A stretch of DNA of 64,000 bases from Ferruginibacter paludis (GTDB lineage: Bacteria > Bacteroidota > Bacteroidia > Chitinophagales > Chitinophagaceae), in contig NZ_JAUFQJ010000006.1 of NCBI RefSeq assembly GCF_030409685.1, forward strand, positions 558,001 to 622,000. Direction: 5' to 3'. Position 1 is the stretch's first letter. The number at the start of each line of letters is the position of its first letter. This document shows, in pieces, positions 54,563-61,786 of the stretch. The notes beneath the pieces were generated by a model. It had not been told where the DNA came from. It made no database searches and was given only the letters and a program-made list of their open reading frames with translations. A program made the position numbers and the translations under genes.

Positions 54563-56290
54563 TCAACGGGTTCGTTTAGTAAACATATAATCAACCACAA
54601 TCCCATTCACCACCATTTTAGTGCCGTCATAAGTTATCTTACCGCCAGCAGGAACACAAATGATGACCGCAGCATTTTGTGGCGGCAGTTGTATTGAAGC
54701 AGATGAAGCAACATTTTTTGCAATGAATTTACCGGTAACGGTATTGTACAAATCAACTTTTTTATTGCCCGTCGTTGTCATCACAACTGTTTTAGTAGTG
54801 GTATATGGATTGTAATATAAAAAAGAAGGGTAAGCCTTATCATGATAAAAATCGGTAGCCAGTAAATTTAATTGCAGCACACCGTTAATATTTGTTGTAC
54901 GGATAATGCTGCCAAAAATTCCTGCATGGCCACTTCCATACACACTGAATTGTGATTCCTCCGGATTCTTCCCAAGAACCCATAACGGGCCATCACCCTG
55001 TGCTACCGGGCCTTTTAAGTTTTCATGTTGTTTATAGGATGATTGTTTGATCATCCCTTCATATCCAATCACGCCTTTGGTAACCGATGCCAGTTGTGGA
55101 ATGGTTTCATGATCATCCGGCATGTATTGCGGGTAAAAAAACCGGGCGGCGTTGGCCGCATTCAACATCCATTTACCAATGGCAACAGCATAAGACTGAT
55201 TGTACCGGACCATGGGAACAAGCGGCCAGGCAGCATCGTAGGTGTTCATCAAAAAACCATACCCGCCATGATCCACCGTGCTGCCAACAATACCTGATAT
55301 ATCAATGCCATTCCATTTGCCAACCAATACGCCCCAGCCTTCCCTGCAAACCGCCGTGCCATCAAAACTCCAGCCCAGCATTTTATCCAGGTCATAATTT
55401 TTTACCTGCTCTGCATTTATTCGTGCAGCCAGGTAAGCGCCGAAAGGCATCAGCAATTCATAAGTAGGATTTATTTTTTGCGATTGCAATGCAGACAAAG
55501 CACTCAATGCACCTTTTAAATATCTCACGTCGCCAAACTTTTTAAATGCGGCATACAATACATAAGCATGACCAGCAGCTGCATCCGGCTGGGCACAAAT
55601 CTGGTTTTTCATTGGCTTCATTTTACCGTAGTCAAAATAAGAATAATCGTAATTGCCATTTAATATTGAATCAGCAGCATAAAATTGTTCGGCAATGGTT
55701 TTGGCTATTTCAGTAAAGCCCGGTTCGTTGGGATACTGATTGCAGATGGCATAAAACAACACATTGGGATACACATCATACCACCAGTCACGACCGTAAC
55801 CACCGCCGAGCAGCGCTACTTCCGGACAGGTGTTGTTCATCATAATATTCCAGCCTGTTTCTTTATTAAAATAATTTTTCACCATGCCTACATAATCAAG
55901 ACCTTGTTGGTTTGTCTTGTCAATGCCTACCAAACTGGCACCGAGCGTTGCACCCATCGTTGCCAGCGCTTCATGAAACATGCCTTTATTATTCGTGCCC
56001 TGCCTTACATCTGCCAAAGCGGTATACAGGCCCACGACATTTTGTGGGAAATTCTTTTTACTGCTGTCCATCCACACCAATGGCCAGAATTTTCCTTTGG
56101 CATTAAAGTCAAACACCGTTTTATCAAACCGAAGCGCCAGTTTTTTATAATCGATTATTTGCAACGGTGCAGGCAAAAAAGGCATCTGGTCTACCCGTTG
56201 TAACTGTTGTTGTTTTACCTGCGCCGTTAAAAAATTGGTACCGCACATAAATAAAAGTGCGACCGCTATATTTCTCAAATTATTCTTCAT
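54563..56290 (-). CDS. Secreted alpha-toroid protein, putative glycosidase of unknown family
   Basis: A 575-residue exported protein (signal peptide AVALLFMCGTNFLTAQ). The core is helical with repeated hairpin-type segments (WNIMMNNTCPEVALLGGGYGRDWWYDVYPN split over two helices; DAAAGHAYVLYAAFKKFGDVRYLKGAL; EGWGVLVGKWNGIDISGIVGSTVDHGGYGF; MVRYNQSYAVAIGKWML), followed by a small C-terminal beta domain (KKVDLYNTVTGKFIAK). This is the look of an alpha-toroid glycosidase, lyase or epimerase. Conserved acids in GRDWWYD and TVDHGGYG are candidates. I chose the ATG at 56290, which starts directly at the signal peptide, over the in-frame one at 56389. It ends the GH130 operon. I do not recognise the family. 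Confidence 0.68.
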   Translation of the reverse strand: MKNNLRNIAVALLFMCGTNFLTAQVKQQQLQRVDQMPFLPAPLQIIDYKKLALRFDKTVFDFNAKGKFWPLVWMDSSKKNFPQNVVGLYTALADVRQGTNNKGMFHEALATMGATLGASLVGIDKTNQQGLDYVGMVKNYFNKETGWNIMMNNTCPEVALLGGGYGRDWWYDVYPNVLFYAICNQYPNEPGFTEIAKTIAEQFYAADSILNGNYDYSYFDYGKMKPMKNQICAQPDAAAGHAYVLYAAFKKFGDVRYLKGALSALSALQSQKINPTYELLMPFGAYLAARINAEQVKNYDLDKMLGWSFDGTAVCREGWGVLVGKWNGIDISGIVGSTVDHGGYGFLMNTYDAAWPLVPMVRYNQSYAVAIGKWMLNAANAARFFYPQYMPDDHETIPQLASVTKGVIGYEGMIKQSSYKQHENLKGPVAQGDGPLWVLGKNPEESQFSVYGSGHAGIFGSIIRTTNINGVLQLNLLATDFYHDKAYPSFLYYNPYTTTKTVVMTTTGNKKVDLYNTVTGKFIAKNVASSASIQLPPQNAAVIICVPAGGKITYDGTKMVVNGIVVDYMFTKRTR

Positions 56291-56388
56291 TGAATCTTTA
56301 TTTTTTTTGAGTTGTATTATTTTGAAGGTTGCCAGGCTTTTATTAAACTGAGACAATCCTCCATCTGCTGATCCATTTTTATTAATCA

Positions 56389-57690
56389 TTAAACAATTGA
56401 CTCTGCTACTTCACCCATCGCTTTCATATCTATTCCTGGTTCATCCGGTGATAGTATTTTGCCCTGTGCTATAATTTTTTTTGCTACAAAGATGGAGCAT
56501 AATTGTAAAGTAGCAATAATGATAACAGCATACCTCAACGCGATTTCATTTGAAATGCCATAAGCCAATGCTAAAAAGGTACCTGCTCCAATCAGCCTGC
56601 CTGCATATAATCCCCATTCATGATTGAGTATGTATGCGTACTCACCACGTTTTTCAACTTTATTCACAATATCTATTACCTGGAATTGAATGGGGAAATA
56701 AGCAAGATCGATGAGTGGTTTTGCAATCAACAATAGCAGGATAAAAATGATCACTCCCAGTCCACTGAATAAAGCACCATTGACTACTGCCCCCAAAGCA
56801 AACAGGCCAAGGCCCACTGCAAATATTTTAATGCGGTCACCTGGTTTAGACAATCTTCCCAAAACATACATGATAACAGCTGCAATAATGGCTCCGATAG
56901 ATTGTGCAGTTCCCAGCGCACCTTCTTTACCGAGTAATGTCATGATGAGCATGGCCGGAGCCGTTACCAAAAATCCCTGTGCAAGGCCTTTTAATAAAGC
57001 CAAAGAAAGCAGCTTGTACCACAAAGGATGAAATTTAAAGAATACATACTTCTTATGTTCCGGGTTCGGGAAAGAGCCCCTGAAGCAAACGATTGAAGCA
57101 ATCACTGTAATCAGGAAAACAATACCGGTGATGACTTTGTATGCTGTATGGATGGAAGCATCATCATGTGTTGCACCACCTCTTGTTTCTATAAACCAGC
57201 CGATGGTTACGGGAACAACCACGGCGATGATGGTATAAAAAAAAGTTTCCAGCCCATAATAATAATTCCTGTTTCCGTCATTGGTAATGGCTAAGGCAAG
57301 CACATCCCTGTTGGCCCAGTAAAACCCGAACGACAGGCCCATGATAATACCAGCAACCCCAAGACCCACATTATCCAAATCATGCAGGCTCATCATGTAT
57401 ATCATGGAAATTGCACTTAGCATCATGCCTGCAGAATAAAGTTTCCTGATATTAAAATGTTTTAATAAAAATCCATTCAGTAAGAATGTCAACGGTATAC
57501 CGGTGTACACGGTCAGCTGGTAAATGACCACTTTTGTCGGATCGTTTGAATTGCGCATTACGTATGCCGCCACAAAAGTATCAATCACCGGCAGTACGAA
57601 TGCATACGTTAAATTGGTTAAGATCAGTATCTGGAAATTACGTGGTTGGCTTTTAAAATGACTGATCTCCGTTTTGAGTTTATTAAACAT
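56389..57690 (-). CDS. MFS transporter, probably for short glycosides
   Basis: An inner-membrane protein of 433 residues with about 12 TM helices (for example LTNLTYAFVLPVIDTFVAAYVM, FFYTIIAVVVPVTIGWF, MLIMTLLGKEGALGTAQSIGAIIAAVIMYVL broken by a loop). It lacks the sugar-porter signatures of the other MFS gene and belongs to a general-substrate branch; the segment FGFYWANRDVLAL is a typical TM5 region. The start codon overlaps the GH130 stop by 8 bases (ATGTTTAA), so the two are translationally coupled. A glycoside phosphorylase paired with an importer suggests that the transported substrate is the disaccharide it cleaves. Confidence 0.87.
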   Translation of the reverse strand: MFNKLKTEISHFKSQPRNFQILILTNLTYAFVLPVIDTFVAAYVMRNSNDPTKVVIYQLTVYTGIPLTFLLNGFLLKHFNIRKLYSAGMMLSAISMIYMMSLHDLDNVGLGVAGIIMGLSFGFYWANRDVLALAITNDGNRNYYYGLETFFYTIIAVVVPVTIGWFIETRGGATHDDASIHTAYKVITGIVFLITVIASIVCFRGSFPNPEHKKYVFFKFHPLWYKLLSLALLKGLAQGFLVTAPAMLIMTLLGKEGALGTAQSIGAIIAAVIMYVLGRLSKPGDRIKIFAVGLGLFALGAVVNGALFSGLGVIIFILLLLIAKPLIDLAYFPIQFQVIDIVNKVEKRGEYAYILNHEWGLYAGRLIGAGTFLALAYGISNEIALRYAVIIIATLQLCSIFVAKKIIAQGKILSPDEPGIDMKAMGEVAESIV

Positions 57691-58741
57691 GATTGAATTT
57701 TAAAAGTGAGAGAATTTCTTTCAAAGAAAAATGTGCAGCACAAACAAATTCATCAGCAGCACCATAATAAACAGTGATGGTATCTCCATCCACAATATGA
57801 CCATTGGTAAACACCACGTTGCCAAAAAAACCACTCGTTTCATAGGTCGCTGTTGGCACCATGACCGGCTCCTCCGTTCTTGCAATTACTTTGGACGGAT
57901 CATTGGTATCCATTAAAAAAGCCCCCAAACAATATTGATGTTTTTCATTTGCCCCGTGATAAATTGCGAGCCAGCCTTTATCGGTTTTAATGGGCGCTGC
58001 GCCGGCACCTACTCTTTTGCTATCCCATGCACCTTCTCTTGTTTTAATAATGCACTGATGATTGCCCCAGTGCACTCCGTCAGGTGAAGAAGTAATCCAG
58101 ATATAATTACCGCCGATATCCACGCTGCTGGGCCGGTGCAAAGCATAAAATAAACCATTGATTTTTTCTTCAAAAATGGCACAGTCTTTATTATGCGGCG
58201 GCAGCATCATGCCATGACTTGTAAAATCTTTCCAGTTAACGGTAGTGCGTAACCCCACCCCCACACCATTGCCAGATACAGCTGTAAATGTGAGGTAATA
58301 AATATTTTCCAGTAGTGCTACCCTGCAATCTTCTATACCGAATGTTTGCAGCATTCCTTCTCCCACCAATGGTGTATATCCTTCCGGTTCATAAAATTGT
58401 ACGCCGTCATCTGAACAAAGCAAGCGCAGGTGAGACAAGGTGGTTAAATAATCAACCCCTTTATAATTGATCACCCTTGCATCCGATGCGTCCAGTTCTG
58501 GGTCATCTTTTTTAATTTCTATTATCTGTGTGCCGCCCGTTTCTGTGAGTACAGGAAAAGAAATAATGTTCTCTTTTTGTGCCGGTCTTTCTGCTACCCT
58601 TACAATCAACCATGTTTTATTTTGAAACCGGAATACACCAGGATTTAACAGGCAGGTAATTTCCAGTCCTTCAGCGCTTGCCTTCAGATCTTTGGGAGAT
58701 AATAACGGGTTTGCGGGGAATCGTTTTACGATATCATTCAT
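57683..58741 (-). CDS. GH130 glycoside phosphorylase (mannoside phosphorylase type)
   Basis: Cytoplasmic 352-residue phosphorylase with a five-bladed propeller; GH130 enzymes cleave beta-mannosides with phosphate to give mannose 1-phosphate. Visible landmarks: RFPANPLLSPKDL at the start, VAERPAQ (Arg, phosphate site, about 45), GIEDCRV (catalytic Asp, about 135), YALHRPSS, KRVGAGAAPIKTDKGW (Arg and the GxxP motif) and AIYHGAN. No signal peptide, as expected. The in-frame codons upstream of 58741 add a hydrophobic stretch not part of the fold, so that ATG is preferred. The subfamily and thus linkage (beta-1,2 or beta-1,4) cannot be assigned by eye. Confidence 0.93.
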   Translation of the reverse strand: MNDIVKRFPANPLLSPKDLKASAEGLEITCLLNPGVFRFQNKTWLIVRVAERPAQKENIISFPVLTETGGTQIIEIKKDDPELDASDARVINYKGVDYLTTLSHLRLLCSDDGVQFYEPEGYTPLVGEGMLQTFGIEDCRVALLENIYYLTFTAVSGNGVGVGLRTTVNWKDFTSHGMMLPPHNKDCAIFEEKINGLFYALHRPSSVDIGGNYIWITSSPDGVHWGNHQCIIKTREGAWDSKRVGAGAAPIKTDKGWLAIYHGANEKHQYCLGAFLMDTNDPSKVIARTEEPVMVPTATYETSGFFGNVVFTNGHIVDGDTITVYYGAADEFVCAAHFSLKEILSLLKFNHV

Positions 58742-58766
58742 AAAAAAAATTAAAATGGTGATTGGT

Positions 58767-58822
58767 GGTGAATGGTCAATGGTCAATAGTCAATCGTGAA
58801 TAGTCAATAGTCAATAATGAAT
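58767..58822. repeat. Tandem heptanucleotide repeat, (A/G)GT(C/G)AAT x8
   Basis: Eight consecutive 7-base units: GGTGAAT, GGTCAAT twice, AGTCAAT, CGTGAAT, AGTCAAT twice and AATGAAT. It fills most of the 97-base gap between the GH130 gene and the lipoprotein gene. This is a short tandemly repeated heptad of a kind dispersed in Bacteroidota genomes. A weak extra unit (GGTGATT) lies just before it at 58757-58763. Confidence 0.9.
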
Positions 58823-58838
58823 ACCAGATTTTTTATTA

Positions 58839-60170
58839 TTACAATTTATACCGGTCCATTGCAGCTTTTACTGTTGGATAATTACTTACCCGTTGCATTG
58901 TCAGCAAGGCTTCAATAGTTGATTCTGCTCCCGAATTTTTATTGATGCTATTACCGGTATTGATCGCATCATAACAGCGACCGTTACTGACTGAGAACAT
59001 ATTGGCACCTGCCGTATTTTTTCCAAGAAACCATGCGGCTAAATGACCCGCCATATCTGCATATCGTTCATCATTGGTAACTACATACGCATCAATAGCG
59101 GCAAATACCATTGGGCGAACACCATAAGCGATCTGTTCAAATTCTTTTGTATTCTCCGCCGTAAACACTCCATTGGCAAAGCTTACATCGAAAGCGTTTT
59201 TAAATCCATTACTTAATAACCAGGGATAAAAATTATTTACTTCTGTCATTGCCCTGGTGGTATAGCTGGTATCATTTAAAAAAATGCCTGCTTTAAAAAT
59301 AGCAGACGCCTGGTCGCTGCCGTATGCATGCCAGCTGTTGCCGGAACTTAAAAAACAGGAAAACGGAAAATGAGCAGCATCTCCAAACTGTGTCATTACA
59401 ATTCCATTGGCTAGTTTGCGGATATAATTTTTTATTACAACATCTTCAGTTCCCTGGCAATATGGAATTAAACCGAGGATCAATGTTGCAGCCTGGTCGG
59501 CACCTTCCGGTAACCATTGTGGCACATCAATTCCATTTATCTGAACAGTAGTGAGTGGCAGATCTACCAACTCCTTTTTAATTACAGCAATCAGTTTAAC
59601 AACTACTGCATCTACCCTGCCTGACAATAAACTATTTTTTGATTTGATAACAGGACCTGCTTCAGTAAGCGCCTGTAAAGCACGCCAGCTCCACCATTTA
59701 GGCTGATTGATACTGGTGATACCCGTCTTGTTGATCACATTTCCCTGTTGCAAAAAATTATAGAAGTAGCCATTATCAGATTGCATGTTGACAATAAAAC
59801 TCAACAGGCCATATACTTTATTTTGAATGACTGTATCGGTGGAAAATGTACTGCTTCTCAAATAAAATAATACTTCACGGACCACATCGTCTACGCAGGT
59901 AAAACCTTCACCGCCAGCGACTACAGGATTGTAAGAAGGGGCATCTGCATAAATATAAATGCCTTCTGCTTTTTCACCATTGGGAAAAACAACAGGCACA
60001 GCTAATCTTTCAAGATGTGCCGTATTTAAAACAGAAGAAACTATAACAGGTGCTGGCACCACAGGAACTACAACAGGCGCTGCAATCGCAGCCTGCTTTT
60101 TACAGGCCGATGAGCAAACAAAAATAGCGACTATGACTGCAGTCCAACTCATTTTGATATTTGTACCCAT
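58839..60170 (-). CDS. Lipoprotein with alpha-toroid-like fold, function unknown
   Basis: A 443-residue protein with a lipobox (FVCSSACKKQ; Cys near 23), so membrane anchored. A Pro/Val-rich linker (about 25-45) leads to a helical domain with repeated hairpins: GEGFTCVDDVVREVLFYLR, NMQSDNGYFYNF, KWWSWRALQALTEAG, YGVRPMVFAAIDAYVVTND, and the closing GAESTIEALLTMQ. The aromatic, acidic VDDV and the DNGYFYNF segment could line a sugar groove. The fold resembles alpha-toroid glycosidases or epimerases; the family is not identified. An intrinsic terminator separates it from susD upstream, and the heptad repeat from GH130 downstream. Translation may start at Met7 as well. Confidence 0.7.
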   Translation of the reverse strand: MGTNIKMSWTAVIVAIFVCSSACKKQAAIAAPVVVPVVPAPVIVSSVLNTAHLERLAVPVVFPNGEKAEGIYIYADAPSYNPVVAGGEGFTCVDDVVREVLFYLRSSTFSTDTVIQNKVYGLLSFIVNMQSDNGYFYNFLQQGNVINKTGITSINQPKWWSWRALQALTEAGPVIKSKNSLLSGRVDAVVVKLIAVIKKELVDLPLTTVQINGIDVPQWLPEGADQAATLILGLIPYCQGTEDVVIKNYIRKLANGIVMTQFGDAAHFPFSCFLSSGNSWHAYGSDQASAIFKAGIFLNDTSYTTRAMTEVNNFYPWLLSNGFKNAFDVSFANGVFTAENTKEFEQIAYGVRPMVFAAIDAYVVTNDERYADMAGHLAAWFLGKNTAGANMFSVSNGRCYDAINTGNSINKNSGAESTIEALLTMQRVSNYPTVKAAMDRYKL

Positions 60171-60217
60171 AATAGCAGCACTAAGTTTTTAGTAATTCTA
60201 CCAAAGAGAATAGCAGT

Positions 60218-60265
60218 AAAAAAAAGGAGTTATTCAAATGTTTGAATCAAACTTCAAATAACTCC
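60218..60265 (-). terminator. Intrinsic terminator downstream of susD (second locus)
   Basis: On the minus strand a stem of GGAGTTATT (60265-60257) and AATAACTCC (60234-60226) encloses an inner hairpin (GTTTGA/TCAAAC), followed by a run of eight or more T (60225-60218). It lies about 20 bases past the susD stop codon. Confidence 0.85.
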
Positions 60266-60284
60266 CTATCGTTTACCAAATAAT

Positions 60285-61763
60285 TTAATATCCTGTATTT
60301 TGTGTGATGCTGCCACCGGATTTATCGATCTCGCCCTGTGGAATTGGATAGAGATAATTTTTGTCCTGGAAATTTTTACCCGACCCTGTTAAAAAAGCTT
60401 TGGCAATTCCCCAACGTTTCAGGTCGTTGAATCTTTGTGATTCAAAACCCAACTCTACCCTTCTTTCCTGAATCAACCATGTTCTGATCTGGTCTTTACT
60501 GACAGACGTAACATCCCTGTCTGGTAATGTTCCTGCAGGAGGCATGGTTCCGTCAGCATTAGGACTGGTTCTTGCACGCTGCCTTATGCTATTGATTATT
60601 GCAATGGCGCCCGGGTAATCACCTGTTTCATTTAAGGCTTCTGCTTTCCATAATTGTACATCTGCCCAGCGGATATATATTTTGTTGCTGGGAGCATCAT
60701 CATTACCCTTGTTATTGCTGTTTAATTCACCAAATAATTTGTATACGTTTTGTCCTGCTACATCAACTGTCAATCCCAATCTTGGATCGTTGGGTTCAAA
60801 TGCTGCAATAAAACTGGGAGAAGGAGCTATAAATCCCCATCCTGCCAATGCGCACAGGCCATTGCCTGTTCTTGGTGTTGTTAACGACTTATGATCATAG
60901 GCAAATACCACTTCGTTTTCTGCAAATTCTTTCGCTACGCTGAAGTTGTCGAAGTAGTTGTGGTCTAAACTGTAGTAGTTTAATGCTTCCATTGCATTAA
61001 CAGCAGTTATAACGTCTGCCCATTGCTGGTTGTACAATGCAACCTTTGCCTGCATCGCCATCACTGCGCCTTTGGATACCCTCCATTTTTCATCAGCAGC
61101 TGCATATTTACCATCTGGTAATAACGACTTCGCATCAGCCAGGTCCTTGCTTATCTGCACGTACACATTTGCTTTTGTTTCTCTTTTGGCAACGCTGTAA
61201 GCATCTGCAAAATTTTTCAACGGTGCTGTTAACAATGGCACATCGCCGTATAAATTCACCAGGTCGAAATAATAAAAAGCCCTTAAAAAATATACCTGAC
61301 CCAACAAACTTTTCCTTAATGTTTCGTCAATACCAAGGCTTGCTGTTAAGGTTGCATCTGTTAAATAACTGATGGCCAAATTGGTTCTTGCAATACCTGC
61401 ATAATCATAACTCCACTGGCCTTTTACACCGCTGTTGCTTGAGGTAAAACTAAAATCAGCAAACTGGTCCATCCATGCCTGGTCACCATCGGGGTTCCAT
61501 TTTTTCAGCATATCACCGGAGGCAATATCCTGCATAATAAAATCATTGCGGAGTACCGTACCATCATCCCAACCCCAGTTGCCAATGATATTCAGTGTAC
61601 TGGAAAGAAGTTGGTAAGAAGAGGTGACAGAATAAATAACCGACTCATGCGTAGGCGGTATACCTTCTGTTATTATTCCAATGGGAGTTTTATGTAACTC
61701 TTTTGAACAACCGGCTGTGCAGAAGATGACAAGAGCAGCCAGTATTTTATATATTGATTTCAT
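60285..61763 (-). CDS. RagB/SusD-family nutrient-binding outer-membrane lipoprotein (second locus)
   Basis: Surface glycan-binding lipoprotein of 492 residues (lipobox VIFCTAGCSKE, Cys near 19). The SusD core is visible: YAGIARTNLAISYL, LLGQVYFLRAFYYFDLVNLYGDVPL, IYIRWADVQLWKAEALNETGDYPGAIAIINSIRQRA, and RRVELGFESQRFNDLKRWG before the standard end YLYPIPQGEIDKS. It is 23 bases downstream of susC. Ligand specificity may be mannan-like, inferred only from the GH130 gene that follows. Sequence similarity to the other SusD in the window is limited to family level, so the two are not a recent duplication. Confidence 0.95.
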   Translation of the reverse strand: MKSIYKILAALVIFCTAGCSKELHKTPIGIITEGIPPTHESVIYSVTSSYQLLSSTLNIIGNWGWDDGTVLRNDFIMQDIASGDMLKKWNPDGDQAWMDQFADFSFTSSNSGVKGQWSYDYAGIARTNLAISYLTDATLTASLGIDETLRKSLLGQVYFLRAFYYFDLVNLYGDVPLLTAPLKNFADAYSVAKRETKANVYVQISKDLADAKSLLPDGKYAAADEKWRVSKGAVMAMQAKVALYNQQWADVITAVNAMEALNYYSLDHNYFDNFSVAKEFAENEVVFAYDHKSLTTPRTGNGLCALAGWGFIAPSPSFIAAFEPNDPRLGLTVDVAGQNVYKLFGELNSNNKGNDDAPSNKIYIRWADVQLWKAEALNETGDYPGAIAIINSIRQRARTSPNADGTMPPAGTLPDRDVTSVSKDQIRTWLIQERRVELGFESQRFNDLKRWGIAKAFLTGSGKNFQDKNYLYPIPQGEIDKSGGSITQNTGY

Positions 61764-61786
61764 GTTGTTGATTTTTAGTGTATGAA

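Noticed and set aside
55685-56203. 172-codon plus-strand frame
   Set aside because: Antisense to the exported toroid protein, whose signal peptide and domain order are clear.
58767-58822. Possible CRISPR-like array
   Set aside because: Units are 7 bases without spacers, so it is a simple tandem repeat.
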